A stretch of 64,000 nucleotides of DNA from Flavobacterium ranwuense (GCF_004349315.1 NZ_SMLH01000001.1:62001-126000), one strand, 5' to 3'; positions 44,056-54,259 are shown, counted from the stretch's first letter. The notes: generated from the sequence alone by a model not told the origin. Translations and numbers: made by a program.

Positions 44056-45861
44056 TTATCGAACACCATGCATTAATTTCTTAATTACCGGCCCCATCAA
44101 AATAGAGAATAAAGCCACCGCAATAGATATTATGGCTAACATCCAGAAGAAATAACTTAATCCATGTTCATTGGCAATTTTATCAATATTTTCTCCAAAC
44201 ATACCTGCTCCTTTCATTCCTATTGCAACTGCAAGATACCAAACTCCAAACATAAATGCAATCATTCTTGCAGGAACTAATTTACTCACATAAGACAATC
44301 CTACCGGAGAGATACACAATTCAGCCATAGTATGGAAAAGGTAGACCAAAATAAGCCAAATCATACTTACTGAAGCTGTTTTTGCTCCAGCTTCGATTCC
44401 GCTTGCGCCAAAAGCAACACAAGCCATCCCAAGCGCTAATAATCCCATTCCGATTCCGTATTTTAAATTAGCCGAAGGATTGTATTTACTTTCCCACCAT
44501 TTTGAAAATAATGGTGCTAATGAAATAATAAACAATGAATTTAAGGTAGAAAACCAAGTTGCAGGAACTTCCGTCAATGCAGTAGTCACTTTATCAATTT
44601 TTAACGCCTGCAAAGTAGCATCTGACAATGATAAATATCCTGCAGTGTAATAATCTTTAGCCAACATCCATATTGCTATTGTCCAAATAATCACAAAACT
44701 CACACTTAGAATAATATTTGCAAGAGCGTAAAATTTAAAAGTTTGTTTGAATAATAAAATCAATACCCAAGTAATAATCACTAATGGTAAAATAGTAATC
44801 AATGAATTCATCACTAAGAATACTACACTCCAATTACCTGTTAAAACTCGATCCGTATAATCATTCGCAAAAATGGTTAAACTGTTTGGTGACTGTTCGA
44901 AAATTGCCCAGAAGAAAATAGTCAGAAAAGCAAAAAATGTAACTGCTATTAATTTTTCTTTAGTAATTTTAGAATATTGAGTAAATCTATAAATCAACAA
45001 TATAATAAATACAACCAGTGCTGAAACTATAGCAATAGAATTACCATTCGCTCCTAAGAAAGAAAAAACATTTACTTTACCTCCAGATATTTTGGAAGCA
45101 GGATCATTCAAAAGCCACAATAAAGCTAGTAATGATGAAAATGCAATAGCTGTTAATTGTATTGGTGAAAAAGGATTTCTTTTATCCGTATCCAAAGCTT
45201 CTGCTTTCGCTTTGCTTTCTTTGTTTGGTTTTAAACCGATGTCTCCAAAGATATTTTGAGACAACCAAAACTGTAACATTCCAAAGAACATAAAAATACC
45301 GGCTAAACCAAAACCATAAGTCCACCCCACTTTTTCTCCTAAATAACCACAAAGTAAAATACCAAAGAAAGCCCCAGCATTTACACCCATGTAAAATAAA
45401 GTATAAGCACCATCTTTTTTCTCAGGACGGTCTTTGTACATTTCGGATACGATGGATGTCATATTTGGTTTGAAAAAACCATTCCCAAAAACCAACAATA
45501 CTAATCCTAAATAAATAGAAAATTCTGTTTCAACAGCCATAGAAGCGTGTCCTAAAGTCATCAAACTTGCGCCAACAACAACAGCCCATCTAAAACCAAT
45601 TACTTTATCGGCAAAATAACCACCTAACATTGTGGATAAATAAACCAATCCTACATAGGATCCAAATAATGCAGAAGCATTTTCACGAGTCCATTCCCAA
45701 CCACCATCTGTAAAGGAAGCGGTTAAAAATAGTATCAGTAAAGAACGCATTCCGTAGAATGAAAATCGCTCCCACATCTCTGTGAAGAATAAAACGAATA
45801 ATCCCGCTGGATGTCCTAGAACGGTACTTTTAAAAAATTGATCTGTAGTATTTTCACTCAT
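44056..45861 (-). CDS. Proton-coupled oligopeptide transporter (POT/PTR), copy 2
   Basis: This 601-residue major facilitator protein imports di- and tripeptides with protons. The POT signature TEMWERFSFYGMRSLL (the ExxERFxYYG motif) is at the N-terminus, followed by GGYFADKVIGFRWAVV and FYMGVNAGAFFGILLCGYLGEKVGW (PTR2 signature). It is longer than its upstream paralogue because of an extended central region between helices 6 and 10. It starts four bases after the end of that paralogue, so they are co-translated. The tandem arrangement points to a duplication within the operon. Confidence 0.94.
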   Translation of the reverse strand: MSENTTDQFFKSTVLGHPAGLFVLFFTEMWERFSFYGMRSLLILFLTASFTDGGWEWTRENASALFGSYVGLVYLSTMLGGYFADKVIGFRWAVVVGASLMTLGHASMAVETEFSIYLGLVLLVFGNGFFKPNMTSIVSEMYKDRPEKKDGAYTLFYMGVNAGAFFGILLCGYLGEKVGWTYGFGLAGIFMFFGMLQFWLSQNIFGDIGLKPNKESKAKAEALDTDKRNPFSPIQLTAIAFSSLLALLWLLNDPASKISGGKVNVFSFLGANGNSIAIVSALVVFIILLIYRFTQYSKITKEKLIAVTFFAFLTIFFWAIFEQSPNSLTIFANDYTDRVLTGNWSVVFLVMNSLITILPLVIITWVLILLFKQTFKFYALANIILSVSFVIIWTIAIWMLAKDYYTAGYLSLSDATLQALKIDKVTTALTEVPATWFSTLNSLFIISLAPLFSKWWESKYNPSANLKYGIGMGLLALGMACVAFGASGIEAGAKTASVSMIWLILVYLFHTMAELCISPVGLSYVSKLVPARMIAFMFGVWYLAVAIGMKGAGMFGENIDKIANEHGLSYFFWMLAIISIAVALFSILMGPVIKKLMHGVR

Positions 45862-45865
45862 ATTA

Positions 45866-47410
45866 TTAATTGTTTAATTCTTTGTCAACTCCGTGCATTA
45901 ATTTTTTTATTATTGGCGAAAGTACCAATAGCAGTAATCCAAAACCAAGTCCTGTATAAAATAAATATTCAAAAAGTACTAAGTAACTCTGTTTTGCTAA
46001 ATTTAAATCGGGTGCTGTACCATTTGAAGTATCTACAGAAGCGATATTAGCTAAAATGGAAGCAATAAATTCAGAACTGGCTGTTGCCAAAAACCAAACT
46101 CCCATCATGAACCCAACGATTTTTACCGGAGATAATTTAGTCACTGCAGAAAGTCCTACCGGTGACAAGCATAATTCCCCACAAGTATGTAAAAGGTACG
46201 TAAGAATCAACCAAATCATGGCTACTTTCCCCATCCCTGACAAACTAATTCCTAAAACCAAAGACCCAAAACCTAAACCTACCAACAACAATGCTATTGA
46301 AAATTTCACTGCAGTATTTGGATTGTATTTCCCTAGCTTTACCCACAACCAAGCAAAAACTGGGGCTAATAAAATAATAAACAATGCATTAAAACTCAAA
46401 AATTGGCTAGCGGTTATGGTATATCCAAAAACTGTTCTGTCTAAAATGCGGTCTGCAAATAAATTTAATGAAGTATAAGCTTGTTCAAATAATGCCCAAA
46501 AGATAATCGTAAAAACAATCAAAATGGTTAAAGCCATTAATTGCTCTCTTGCTTTTTTATCCAGTTGAGTAACGGCATAATAGACAATATAAATAAACGA
46601 AACTGCACCAGCAACCATCAACGAATAGGAAACCACTTCATGTCGCTGCACCATTTGCCAAAAAATCAATGCAGATGACGCGCTTAACAAATAGATTAGC
46701 CATTCGTTCTTTATCCCGAAGGATTTTTTTTCCAGAATTTCAGGAACGGTAGTTTCCCCTTTCCCCATTAATAATTTCTTTCCGGAAATAAAAGTCATTA
46801 GTCCAAAAAACATTCCGATACCGGCTGCTGCAAAACCATAACTCCATCCATAAGTTTCTCCAAGCCAACCACAAATTAGTGTAGCCATAAAAGACCCCAA
46901 GTTGATTCCCATGTAAAACAAAGTGAATCCAGAATCTCTTCTTTTATCTCCTGTTTCATACAATTCCCCCACTAATGAAGATATATTGGCTTTTAGAAAA
47001 CCGACCCCGACAATTATTAAGGAAAGTGAAAAATAAAATATTTGTAAGGATGTATTGTCCCGCGTAATTTCGCCGGTCATGGATTGTGTGGCGGCATTCC
47101 CTTCATAAGCCATTCCTATATGACCCAAAACCAACATAATCCCACCAAAAACAATGGCTTTTCTAAATCCCAGATATCTATCGGCTATAAAACCACCTAA
47201 AACTGGCACTGCATACACTAAAGCAGCGTAGCTCCCAATCAGTAAATTCCCAGAAGTATCCGAAAACAAATGGTACTTTGTCAGGTAAAAAATCAACAGG
47301 GCTTTCATTCCATAAAAGGAGAAGCGTTCCCACATTTCGGTAAAAAACAATATAAAAAGCGCCTTTGGATGTCCAAAAAATTCTTCCTTATTCAATGAGT
47401 CGTTTGTCAT
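45866..47410 (-). CDS. Proton-coupled oligopeptide transporter (POT/PTR), copy 1
   Basis: This 514-residue POT transporter carries TEMWERFSFYGMKALL, GGFIADRYLGFRKAIV and FYMGINLGSFMATLICGWLGETYGW. Twelve or more membrane helices are evident, and the end is SPIIKKLMHGVDKEL, like the second copy (MGPVIKKLMHGVR). It begins nine bases after the dipeptidyl peptidase stop and ends five bases before the second transporter. Products of the secreted peptidase are the expected substrates. The two copies have diverged enough to suggest different peptide preferences. Confidence 0.94.
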   Translation of the reverse strand: MTNDSLNKEEFFGHPKALFILFFTEMWERFSFYGMKALLIFYLTKYHLFSDTSGNLLIGSYAALVYAVPVLGGFIADRYLGFRKAIVFGGIMLVLGHIGMAYEGNAATQSMTGEITRDNTSLQIFYFSLSLIIVGVGFLKANISSLVGELYETGDKRRDSGFTLFYMGINLGSFMATLICGWLGETYGWSYGFAAAGIGMFFGLMTFISGKKLLMGKGETTVPEILEKKSFGIKNEWLIYLLSASSALIFWQMVQRHEVVSYSLMVAGAVSFIYIVYYAVTQLDKKAREQLMALTILIVFTIIFWALFEQAYTSLNLFADRILDRTVFGYTITASQFLSFNALFIILLAPVFAWLWVKLGKYNPNTAVKFSIALLLVGLGFGSLVLGISLSGMGKVAMIWLILTYLLHTCGELCLSPVGLSAVTKLSPVKIVGFMMGVWFLATASSEFIASILANIASVDTSNGTAPDLNLAKQSYLVLFEYLFYTGLGFGLLLLVLSPIIKKLMHGVDKELNN

Positions 47411-47419
47411 AAAGCGCTG

Positions 47420-49591
47420 TTATAAATTTTCTTTGATAAAATTAGTCATTTTAGTATACAATTGAATTCTGGTTTTACCCCCTGAAATCCCGTGGGCTTT
47501 ATCAGGATATATTTGTGAATCAAATTGTTTGTTGGCCTGAATCAACGCTTCCATCATTTGCATGGAGTTCTGAACATGAACATTATCATCTCCCGAACCA
47601 TGAATCAAAAGAAATTTTCCTTTCAATTTACCCACATGATTTATAGGTGAATTATCATCGTATCCGCTTGCATTTTCCTGTGGTGTCTGCATGTAACGTT
47701 CCGTGTACACACTGTCATAAAAACGCCAGTTCGTAACCGGAGCTACAGCAATTGCCATTTTGAAAACATCATTTCCTTTCATGATACAATTAGACGCCAT
47801 AAAACCACCATACGACCAGCCAAATATACCAATTCTAGATTTATCTACAAATGAGTAATTTCCTATTACTTTGGCAGCATCAATTTGATCTTCCACTTCG
47901 TATTTCCCTAACTGTTTTTGAGTCACCTTCTTAAAATCGGCACCTTTAAAACCTGTCCCACGACCGTCAACACAAGCTACAATATAACCTTGTTGCGTTA
48001 ACATCATAAACCAGTATTCATTAGAACTTCCCCATCCGTTTACAACCTGCTGAGAACCAGGGCCAGAATACTGGAACATGAAAACAGGATATTTTTTAGT
48101 TGGATCAAAATCTTTCGGCTTCATAATCCAAGCATTTAGCTCATTTCCTTTTTCTGTTTTTAAAACAAAAAACTCTTTAGCCGGTAAATTATACCCTTTT
48201 AGTTTTACAGCCAATGATTCATTGTTTTCAATAACCTGAACTTGTTTTCCAGCTTTAGCTTCGTTCAACGTATAAGTCGTAGGTTGAGACGCGCTAGAAA
48301 ACGTGTTGATGTAGTATTGAAAATTCGGACTGAATGTCGCTGCATTCGTTCCTGTATTTTGTGACAATCGCACTTTATTTTTCCCGTCAAGACCTATTCT
48401 GTATACATCTCTATTAATCGATCCATTTTCAACAGACTGATAGAAAACCGTATTTGTCTTTTGGTCTAAACCATAATAATTAGTCACTTCCCATTTTCCT
48501 TTGGTCACCTGATTTTTTAATTTTCCATTCTTGTCATATAAATAAATATGATTGAAACCATCTTTCTCGCTGGTCCAAATAAAACTGTTGTCTTTCAAGA
48601 AAGTCAAGTTATCTGTAACATCAATATATGCTTTGTCTTTTTCGTTCAAAACTACTTTTGCAGCTCCTGAGTTACCATCGATAAACAACAAATCCAAATT
48701 GTTTTGATGACGATTCAATACCTGAGCAGATAATGTATTCGCATCATTCGTCCATTTCATTCTGGCAATATAAAAATCATCGTAATTCCCCAGATTTATA
48801 TTTTTTACCTCATTCGAATTTACATCATATATATGCAGAGAAACTAAAGCATTCTTCTCTCCGGCTTTTGGATATTTAAACGTTTGCACCATTGGATACA
48901 ACTCTTTTCCAAACATTGACATCGAAAATTCAGGAACCTGACTTTCGTCAAAACGAATATAGGCCACTTTTTTGCTGTCAGCGCTCCAATCAAAAGCTTT
49001 CACAAAAGCAAATTCTTCTTCGTAAACCCAATCCGTAATACCGTTAATAATACTGTTTTTTTGTCCGTCTGTAGTTATTGGAGTCGATTTATTAGACGCT
49101 AAATCATACACATACAGATTATTTTCTTTGGCGTACGCTATCTTTTTTCCGTCCGGCGAAAAAGTGGGTTCCTGCACCTGAAAATCAAATAACTTTTTTA
49201 ATTGTTTATTGGCTATATCGTACAAATAATAATCAGCAGTAAACGAGTGACGGAAAATCTTATTTGTATTACAAGCTAATAAAATCATTTTTTCTGAAGC
49301 ATCGAACGTGTAACTGTCAATCCCATTTGATAAATCCTTGTGGGATTTTGTATCTATAAGTGTAGCTGTTTTTTTTAAAGTCGCAAAATCATACAAATCG
49401 ATTTGCACACTTCTTGACTGGCTGTCTAAATTCAATACCGTATATTGATTTGTATTTTTCATGGACTGTAATTCATCCATTCCTTGCGCACGAAATGTGC
49501 CGTTGTAAATTTCATCAATTGTGATTTTTTGTTGGCCGACAACAGTAAAACACAAGAATAAAAATAATGCAATAATTTTTTTCGAATACAT
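47420..49591 (-). CDS. Dipeptidyl peptidase IV-type S9 family peptidase
   Basis: This 723-residue secreted serine peptidase removes N-terminal dipeptides. A signal peptide (MYSKKIIALFLFLCFTVVG) is followed by an eight-bladed beta-propeller with the double-glutamate site (VYEEEFAF) that binds the peptide N-terminus, and then the alpha/beta hydrolase domain. The nucleophile is in FGWSYGGFMASN, the Asp in HGSGDDNVH and the His in DKAHGISGG. It heads the operon with two POT transporters and a thioredoxin-like gene. It is therefore the likely supplier of dipeptides for import. Confidence 0.95.
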   Translation of the reverse strand: MYSKKIIALFLFLCFTVVGQQKITIDEIYNGTFRAQGMDELQSMKNTNQYTVLNLDSQSRSVQIDLYDFATLKKTATLIDTKSHKDLSNGIDSYTFDASEKMILLACNTNKIFRHSFTADYYLYDIANKQLKKLFDFQVQEPTFSPDGKKIAYAKENNLYVYDLASNKSTPITTDGQKNSIINGITDWVYEEEFAFVKAFDWSADSKKVAYIRFDESQVPEFSMSMFGKELYPMVQTFKYPKAGEKNALVSLHIYDVNSNEVKNINLGNYDDFYIARMKWTNDANTLSAQVLNRHQNNLDLLFIDGNSGAAKVVLNEKDKAYIDVTDNLTFLKDNSFIWTSEKDGFNHIYLYDKNGKLKNQVTKGKWEVTNYYGLDQKTNTVFYQSVENGSINRDVYRIGLDGKNKVRLSQNTGTNAATFSPNFQYYINTFSSASQPTTYTLNEAKAGKQVQVIENNESLAVKLKGYNLPAKEFFVLKTEKGNELNAWIMKPKDFDPTKKYPVFMFQYSGPGSQQVVNGWGSSNEYWFMMLTQQGYIVACVDGRGTGFKGADFKKVTQKQLGKYEVEDQIDAAKVIGNYSFVDKSRIGIFGWSYGGFMASNCIMKGNDVFKMAIAVAPVTNWRFYDSVYTERYMQTPQENASGYDDNSPINHVGKLKGKFLLIHGSGDDNVHVQNSMQMMEALIQANKQFDSQIYPDKAHGISGGKTRIQLYTKMTNFIKENL

Positions 49592-49710
49592 GATATTTAT
49601 TTAAATATAAAAACCGTCAATTTTAGTGAAAAATTTACAATAATTTTACATTCTATGTGTTAAATGTTAAAAACAATATTTTTAATGCCTATTTATTGAG
49701 GATAATATGA

Positions 49711-49742
49711 TTGTTAACAAAACGGCTAAAAGCGTATATTTG
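49711..49742 (+). promoter_or_regulatory. Promoter of the mevalonate genes
   Basis: TTG at 49711-49713, 21 bases, then TATATTTG at 49735-49742: a good Bacteroidota -33/-7 pair. Transcription should begin near 49749, 22 bases before the ATG. Confidence 0.65.
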
Positions 49743-49770
49743 CACGCATACATACTATAATCAATTGAGA

Positions 49771-51087
49771 ATGAATAAGGCCATTAGCGGATTTTCTAAA
49801 TTATCCAAAGAAGAAAAAATTAAATGGATTGCCAATCAATATTTTTCAACACCTACAGAAGCCGTCGCCTTGCTGAAAAATTACTGGAATTCTGATGAAA
49901 AAATACAGAAATTACACGATGAATTCATCGAAAACACGATAACTAATTTCTACATTCCACTGGGAGTTGCTCCAAATTTTCTAATTAATGGAAAATACAG
50001 CACCATTCCCATGGCCATTGAAGAAAGTTCTGTTGTTGCCGCTGCCGCAAAAGCTGCTAAATTTTGGTCCACGCGTGGCGGGTTTAAAGCAACCGTAATC
50101 AACACCGAAAAAATTGGTCAGGTACATTTTATCTACAAAGGAGATGTTTCAAAACTGAATTTATTTTTTGCCCAAAACAAAAATAAATTTTTCTCAGAAA
50201 CAGAATCGATTACAACAAATATGCAAAAACGCGGTGGCGGAATTTTAGACATTACTCTAAAAGACAAAACTGATTTATTACCCAATTATTTTCAGCTGCA
50301 TGCCACTTTTGAAACCAAAGACAGCATGGGAGCGAATTTTATCAACTCTTGTCTGGAACAATTTGCCAAAACGTTAAAAGATGAAGCGCACAACTATGAT
50401 TTATTCACGGAAACTGAAAAAAATATTGAAGTGGTGATGAGTATTCTCTCGAATTATGTTCCAAATTGCATCGTAAGAGCCGAAGTTTCTTGCCCGATAG
50501 AAGAATTATCTGAAAAACACATTCAGAATCCTCAAGAATTTGCCGAGAAATTCGTGCAAGCCGTTCAAATCGCCGAAGTCGAGCCTTATCGTGCCGTAAC
50601 GCACAACAAAGGAATCATGAACGGAGTAGACGCCGTCGTTTTGGCAACAGGAAATGATTTCCGCGCCGTCGAAGCAGGAATTCATGCGTATGCCTCCCGA
50701 AACGGAAAATATTCTAGTCTTTCCCATGCCAAAATCGAAAATGGCGTTTTTACTTTTTGGTTGGAAATCCCTTTAGCATTAGGAACTGTTGGCGGTTTGA
50801 CTTCCCTGCATCCGTTGGTAAAATTATCATTGGAAATGCTGGAAAACCCTTCTGCCAAGGAATTAATGCAGTTTGTAGCCGTAGCCGGTTTGGCCCAAAA
50901 CTTTGCCGCTTTGCGCTCCTTGACTACAACAGGAATCCAGGAAGGACACATGAAAATGCATTTAAACAACATCATCAACCAGTTTGAAGCGAATGATGAA
51001 GAACGTATTTTAATCCAGAAATATTTCAAAAAAAATACCGTTTCGCATAGCGCTGTAGGCACCTATATTGAAAGTTTAAGAAAATAA
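49771..51087 (+). CDS. mvaA: Hydroxymethylglutaryl-CoA reductase, class II type
   Basis: This enzyme forms mevalonate from HMG-CoA. The 438-residue protein has the class II layout: ENTITNFYIPLGVAPNFLIN (catalytic Glu region), PMAIEESSVVAAAAKAAKFW, KDSMGANFINSCLEQF (183-198), NKGIMNGVDAVVLATGNDFRAVE (catalytic Lys and Asp) and EGHMKMH (catalytic His). Class II enzymes are often labelled 'degradative'. Here a GHMP kinase follows at once, which supports a biosynthetic role in isoprenoid synthesis. ATG 49771 was chosen because of the promoter at 49711-49742; the upstream frame would start within it. Confidence 0.93.
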   Translation: MNKAISGFSKLSKEEKIKWIANQYFSTPTEAVALLKNYWNSDEKIQKLHDEFIENTITNFYIPLGVAPNFLINGKYSTIPMAIEESSVVAAAAKAAKFWSTRGGFKATVINTEKIGQVHFIYKGDVSKLNLFFAQNKNKFFSETESITTNMQKRGGGILDITLKDKTDLLPNYFQLHATFETKDSMGANFINSCLEQFAKTLKDEAHNYDLFTETEKNIEVVMSILSNYVPNCIVRAEVSCPIEELSEKHIQNPQEFAEKFVQAVQIAEVEPYRAVTHNKGIMNGVDAVVLATGNDFRAVEAGIHAYASRNGKYSSLSHAKIENGVFTFWLEIPLALGTVGGLTSLHPLVKLSLEMLENPSAKELMQFVAVAGLAQNFAALRSLTTTGIQEGHMKMHLNNIINQFEANDEERILIQKYFKKNTVSHSAVGTYIESLRK

Positions 51088-51096
51088 TTTTATCTT

Positions 51097-51122
51097 GAAG
51101 CAACAAAAAATAAGATTGCTTC
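51097..51122. repeat. Small hairpin and repeat-like spacer before the GHMP kinase gene
   Basis: GAAGCAA (51097-51103) and TTGCTTC (51116-51122) form a short stem. The following bases up to the kinase ATG (GATTGCTTCGTTCCTCGCAA then AGACAATG) resemble a spacer sequence I have seen repeated in many genomes. Confidence 0.45.
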
Positions 51123-51138
51123 GTTCCTCGCAAAGACA

Positions 51139-52056
51139 ATGAAAAAAACATTCTACAGTAACGGAAAACTTTTAATTACAGGAGAATATCTAGTTCTTGA
51201 TGGCGCAAAAGCCTTTGCATTACCTACAAAAATGGGACAAAACCTCATTATAGAAAAAGGAAGTAACAAGGAAATCATTTGGAAAAGCTATGATGCGGAT
51301 AGAAGTATTTGGTTTGAAGACACTATTTTATTTTCTGATATCACCAAGGAAGCCACTACTGAAAACGAATCGGTTAAGGCTACACTTACGACCATTTTAC
51401 ACGAAGCTTTTAAATTAAATTCTGGTTTTATTTTAAATTCAGACGGATACCGCATTACCACTGAACTTGGATTCACTAAAAGCTGGGGTCTGGGGACGTC
51501 ATCGACTCTGATAAATAATATTGCCCAATGGTTGCAAATCGATGCCTTTACACTGCTTAAAAACAGTTTTGGAGGAAGCGGCTACGATATAGCATGCGCA
51601 CAAAATGACACTCCTATTGTATATCATTTGGAACAAGGTATTCCTATCGTTGAAAAAGTACCCTTTAATCCTGAATTCTCACAACACATATACTTTGTAT
51701 ATCTCAACAAAAAACAAAGCAGTAAAGCCGCAATAGCGGCTTACAACATTAATAAAAAAAATAATCTGGCCAAAACCATTGCTTTAAATGATCAGATAAC
51801 TTCAGAAGTTTTAAGTTCCACTACGCTTCAATCTTTTGCTACAGCACTACAAAAACACGAAGTACAAATGAGCATTATTCTGGAAACACACACTATAAAA
51901 GAATCCTTGTTTCCTGATTTTAATGGCGTAATAAAAAGTCTAGGCGCCTGGGGAGGCGATTTTGTCATGGCGATTGCAACTAAAAATCCCAGCGACTATT
52001 TTATTTCAAAAGGATATAAAACTATCGTTCCTTATAATGAAATGATATTGTCTTAG
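51139..52056 (+). CDS. GYDIA-type GHMP kinase (mevalonate pathway)
   Basis: This 305-residue ATP-dependent kinase of the GHMP superfamily starts SNGKLLITGEYLVLDGAKAFALP (motif 1). The ATP loop is TKSWGLGTSSTLINNIAQW (motif 2), and the family-naming GGSGYDIACAQ follows. The motif-3 region is LGAWGGDFVMAI. GYDIA proteins are Bacteroidota-specific. Because the gene sits 51 bases after HMG-CoA reductase, it most likely phosphorylates mevalonate or a phosphorylated derivative. Which step it serves cannot be told from the sequence. Confidence 0.9.
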   Translation: MKKTFYSNGKLLITGEYLVLDGAKAFALPTKMGQNLIIEKGSNKEIIWKSYDADRSIWFEDTILFSDITKEATTENESVKATLTTILHEAFKLNSGFILNSDGYRITTELGFTKSWGLGTSSTLINNIAQWLQIDAFTLLKNSFGGSGYDIACAQNDTPIVYHLEQGIPIVEKVPFNPEFSQHIYFVYLNKKQSSKAAIAAYNINKKNNLAKTIALNDQITSEVLSSTTLQSFATALQKHEVQMSIILETHTIKESLFPDFNGVIKSLGAWGGDFVMAIATKNPSDYFISKGYKTIVPYNEMILS

Positions 52057-52098
52057 TTTTTATAATTAATCAAAACTTTCAAAAAAACTATATTAAAA

Positions 52099-52138
52099 TA
52101 AAAATCCCGATACATTCAGCATATATCGGGATTTTTAT
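52099..52138. terminator. Bidirectional terminator between GHMP kinase and PpiD genes
   Basis: AAAAATCCCGATA and TATCGGGATTTTT arms with a 9-base loop lie between convergent genes. Confidence 0.93.
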
Positions 52139-52162
52139 TTTGATTAATTACTTCTTAGAAAA

Positions 52163-54259
52163 TTAGTAATTGAAATCTTTTCTGTTATCTTCAATTTTAG
52201 CGTTAGCTTTCAATGCAGGGACAACTCTATTTGCATCTGAAGCGCTTTGTGCTTTTAATTTAGTTACATAAGCAGCATGGCTTTTTAGAACTGGCGCTTT
52301 TACTGTGCTCATATTTTTCACCACATAAATTCCTGTATTTCCTTCAATTGGGGCAGACAATTTGTTCGCAGCTAATGCAAATGCATTTCCAACTACTTTT
52401 GGCTCTTGACCAACACCTGGCAACATAGTGTTTTCCATAGTAAGACCAGCTGCTTGTTGCACTGTTCCTCCTACTGCTTTTGCAATTGCTTCAAGAGAAG
52501 AACCTGACATTTTTGCTTTGATAAGTTCTGCTTTTTTCTTGTTTTTAAGAATTGGCTCCACATAAGGTCTAGCTACAGAAACAGCTACTAAACCAGAATC
52601 GTCAATACTTTTCAATTTTGCGATCACGTGACCTACATTAGCTACTTCAAATCTTTTTACAGCTCCTACTTTAACTCCATCCTCAAAAGCCCATCTTACG
52701 ATTGTTCTTTGATTTCCTAGTGTTCCAAAGTTTTCATCCATTCCTTTTACAGAAACAGCCGGAGAAACCTTAAGGGCCATTTCTTTTGCTACTTTATTAA
52801 AATCTTTATCTGCAGCATCCATTTCTAATTTAGTTGCCTGAGTAAATATTTTGTCAGAAGTTGCTTCTGAAGCTTCAATTTTCTGAGCCACAGTAGCCAA
52901 ACGAATTCCGTCTTGTTTGTCCGTAATTTTAATAATATGAAAACCAAATTCAGTTTCTACTAAACCAACTTTTCCGATACCGTTACTAAAAACAAAATCA
53001 TTAAATGGTTTCACCATTTGGTTTGGGCCAAAATAACCTAAATCACCGCCTTGTTGTGCTGATGAATCATCAGAACTTGTGAAAGCCAACATCATGAAAC
53101 TATCTGGATTAGCATTTACTTGTGCCAAAATACTTTCTGCCTTTGCTTTTGCTTGTTCTTTTGTTCTTTTTTCTTTTTGGTTTGGAACCTGTGTTCCTTC
53201 GTAACCAATTAAAATATGACTTGCTTTAGCATTAACTCCTGATTTCATTCCCATCGATTTTGAAATACAGTAGTATTTCCCAAACATGTATGGTCCATAA
53301 ACTGCACCTGGAGCAAGGTTAAACAATTTATCAGCATCTACAGCCGGTAAATCTTTTTTAGCAATGTAGGTTGAATCATAAGGAACATCTGAATTTGAAT
53401 TAACGAATTCTACTGTGTTCGTCGTTGTTCTAAATCCTGGCAAAGTATCGTTTTTACCTGTAGCCTGGTTGTACACCACACTTCCGGTTAACAATGCATT
53501 TATTTTTGATTTTACTTCCGTTTCATCCGCTGCAGAAGCTTTGTCTTCGATCAAAACATATTCTACTTCACGAGATTCGTCAGCTTTGTATTTTTTTTCA
53601 TTTTTCTTCATGAAATCAACAATTTCAGCATCAGTAATTTTTACTTCACTGTCTTTAATTGTAGAATATAAACCTGCAACGTAAGCAAAGTTTACTTTGT
53701 TAGCTTCCATTTCATATTTCAACTTTCCTTCGCTTTCAGTTGTATAAACTGCTGCTTTAATCAAAGTGTTATACATTTGATATTTAGCGTTCAAATCAGC
53801 ATCTTTCTCTCTCTCTTTCAAGAATTGAGCTTGCGCAGGATTAGCTTTGAAGTATTCTTTGAATTTTGCAACGTCAAAAACACCGGCAGCATTTAAAAAC
53901 AATGGGTTTCCACCAATATTTTGATCTGCTTTCAAAACTTCCAATAAGTGTTTTTCACCTACTCTAAGTCCTAATTTATCAAATTCAGAAGTTAGTAAAG
54001 CTATAGAAACTTCTTGTTCCCAAACTCTGTTTGCAGCTGCTGTTGAAGTAATCCCTTGACCACTTTTTTCAACATTACTTACTTTAACTCTAAAATCTTC
54101 AAATGAAATATCTTTCCCATCGATGCTTCCTACATCTTTTGATGTACTACTGAAACCACCGCTGTTGAATATATCACCTATGATAAATGCTAATAAACAA
54201 AACCCAATAACGAGTATCAGAAGAAGTGAACGTTGTCTAATTTTTTGTAAAACTGCCAT
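52163..54259 (-). CDS. PpiD-like peptidyl-prolyl isomerase, membrane-anchored periplasmic chaperone
   Basis: This 698-residue protein has a single N-terminal anchor helix (SLLLILVIGFCLLAFIIGDIF, about 11-31), a SurA-like N-terminal chaperone region (IDGKDISFEDFRVKVSNVEK), a parvulin domain in the middle (AKASHILIGYEG, QGGDLGYFGPNQMVKPFNDFVF, VETEFGFHIIKITDK) and a second parvulin-like region. PpiD proteins assist folding of exported proteins at the Sec exit. ATG 54259 (MAVLQKIRQRS) is the family start; a 14-residue upstream extension was rejected. It may be the last gene of the run that begins with coaX. Confidence 0.92.
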   Translation of the reverse strand: MAVLQKIRQRSLLLILVIGFCLLAFIIGDIFNSGGFSSTSKDVGSIDGKDISFEDFRVKVSNVEKSGQGITSTAAANRVWEQEVSIALLTSEFDKLGLRVGEKHLLEVLKADQNIGGNPLFLNAAGVFDVAKFKEYFKANPAQAQFLKEREKDADLNAKYQMYNTLIKAAVYTTESEGKLKYEMEANKVNFAYVAGLYSTIKDSEVKITDAEIVDFMKKNEKKYKADESREVEYVLIEDKASAADETEVKSKINALLTGSVVYNQATGKNDTLPGFRTTTNTVEFVNSNSDVPYDSTYIAKKDLPAVDADKLFNLAPGAVYGPYMFGKYYCISKSMGMKSGVNAKASHILIGYEGTQVPNQKEKRTKEQAKAKAESILAQVNANPDSFMMLAFTSSDDSSAQQGGDLGYFGPNQMVKPFNDFVFSNGIGKVGLVETEFGFHIIKITDKQDGIRLATVAQKIEASEATSDKIFTQATKLEMDAADKDFNKVAKEMALKVSPAVSVKGMDENFGTLGNQRTIVRWAFEDGVKVGAVKRFEVANVGHVIAKLKSIDDSGLVAVSVARPYVEPILKNKKKAELIKAKMSGSSLEAIAKAVGGTVQQAAGLTMENTMLPGVGQEPKVVGNAFALAANKLSAPIEGNTGIYVVKNMSTVKAPVLKSHAAYVTKLKAQSASDANRVVPALKANAKIEDNRKDFNY

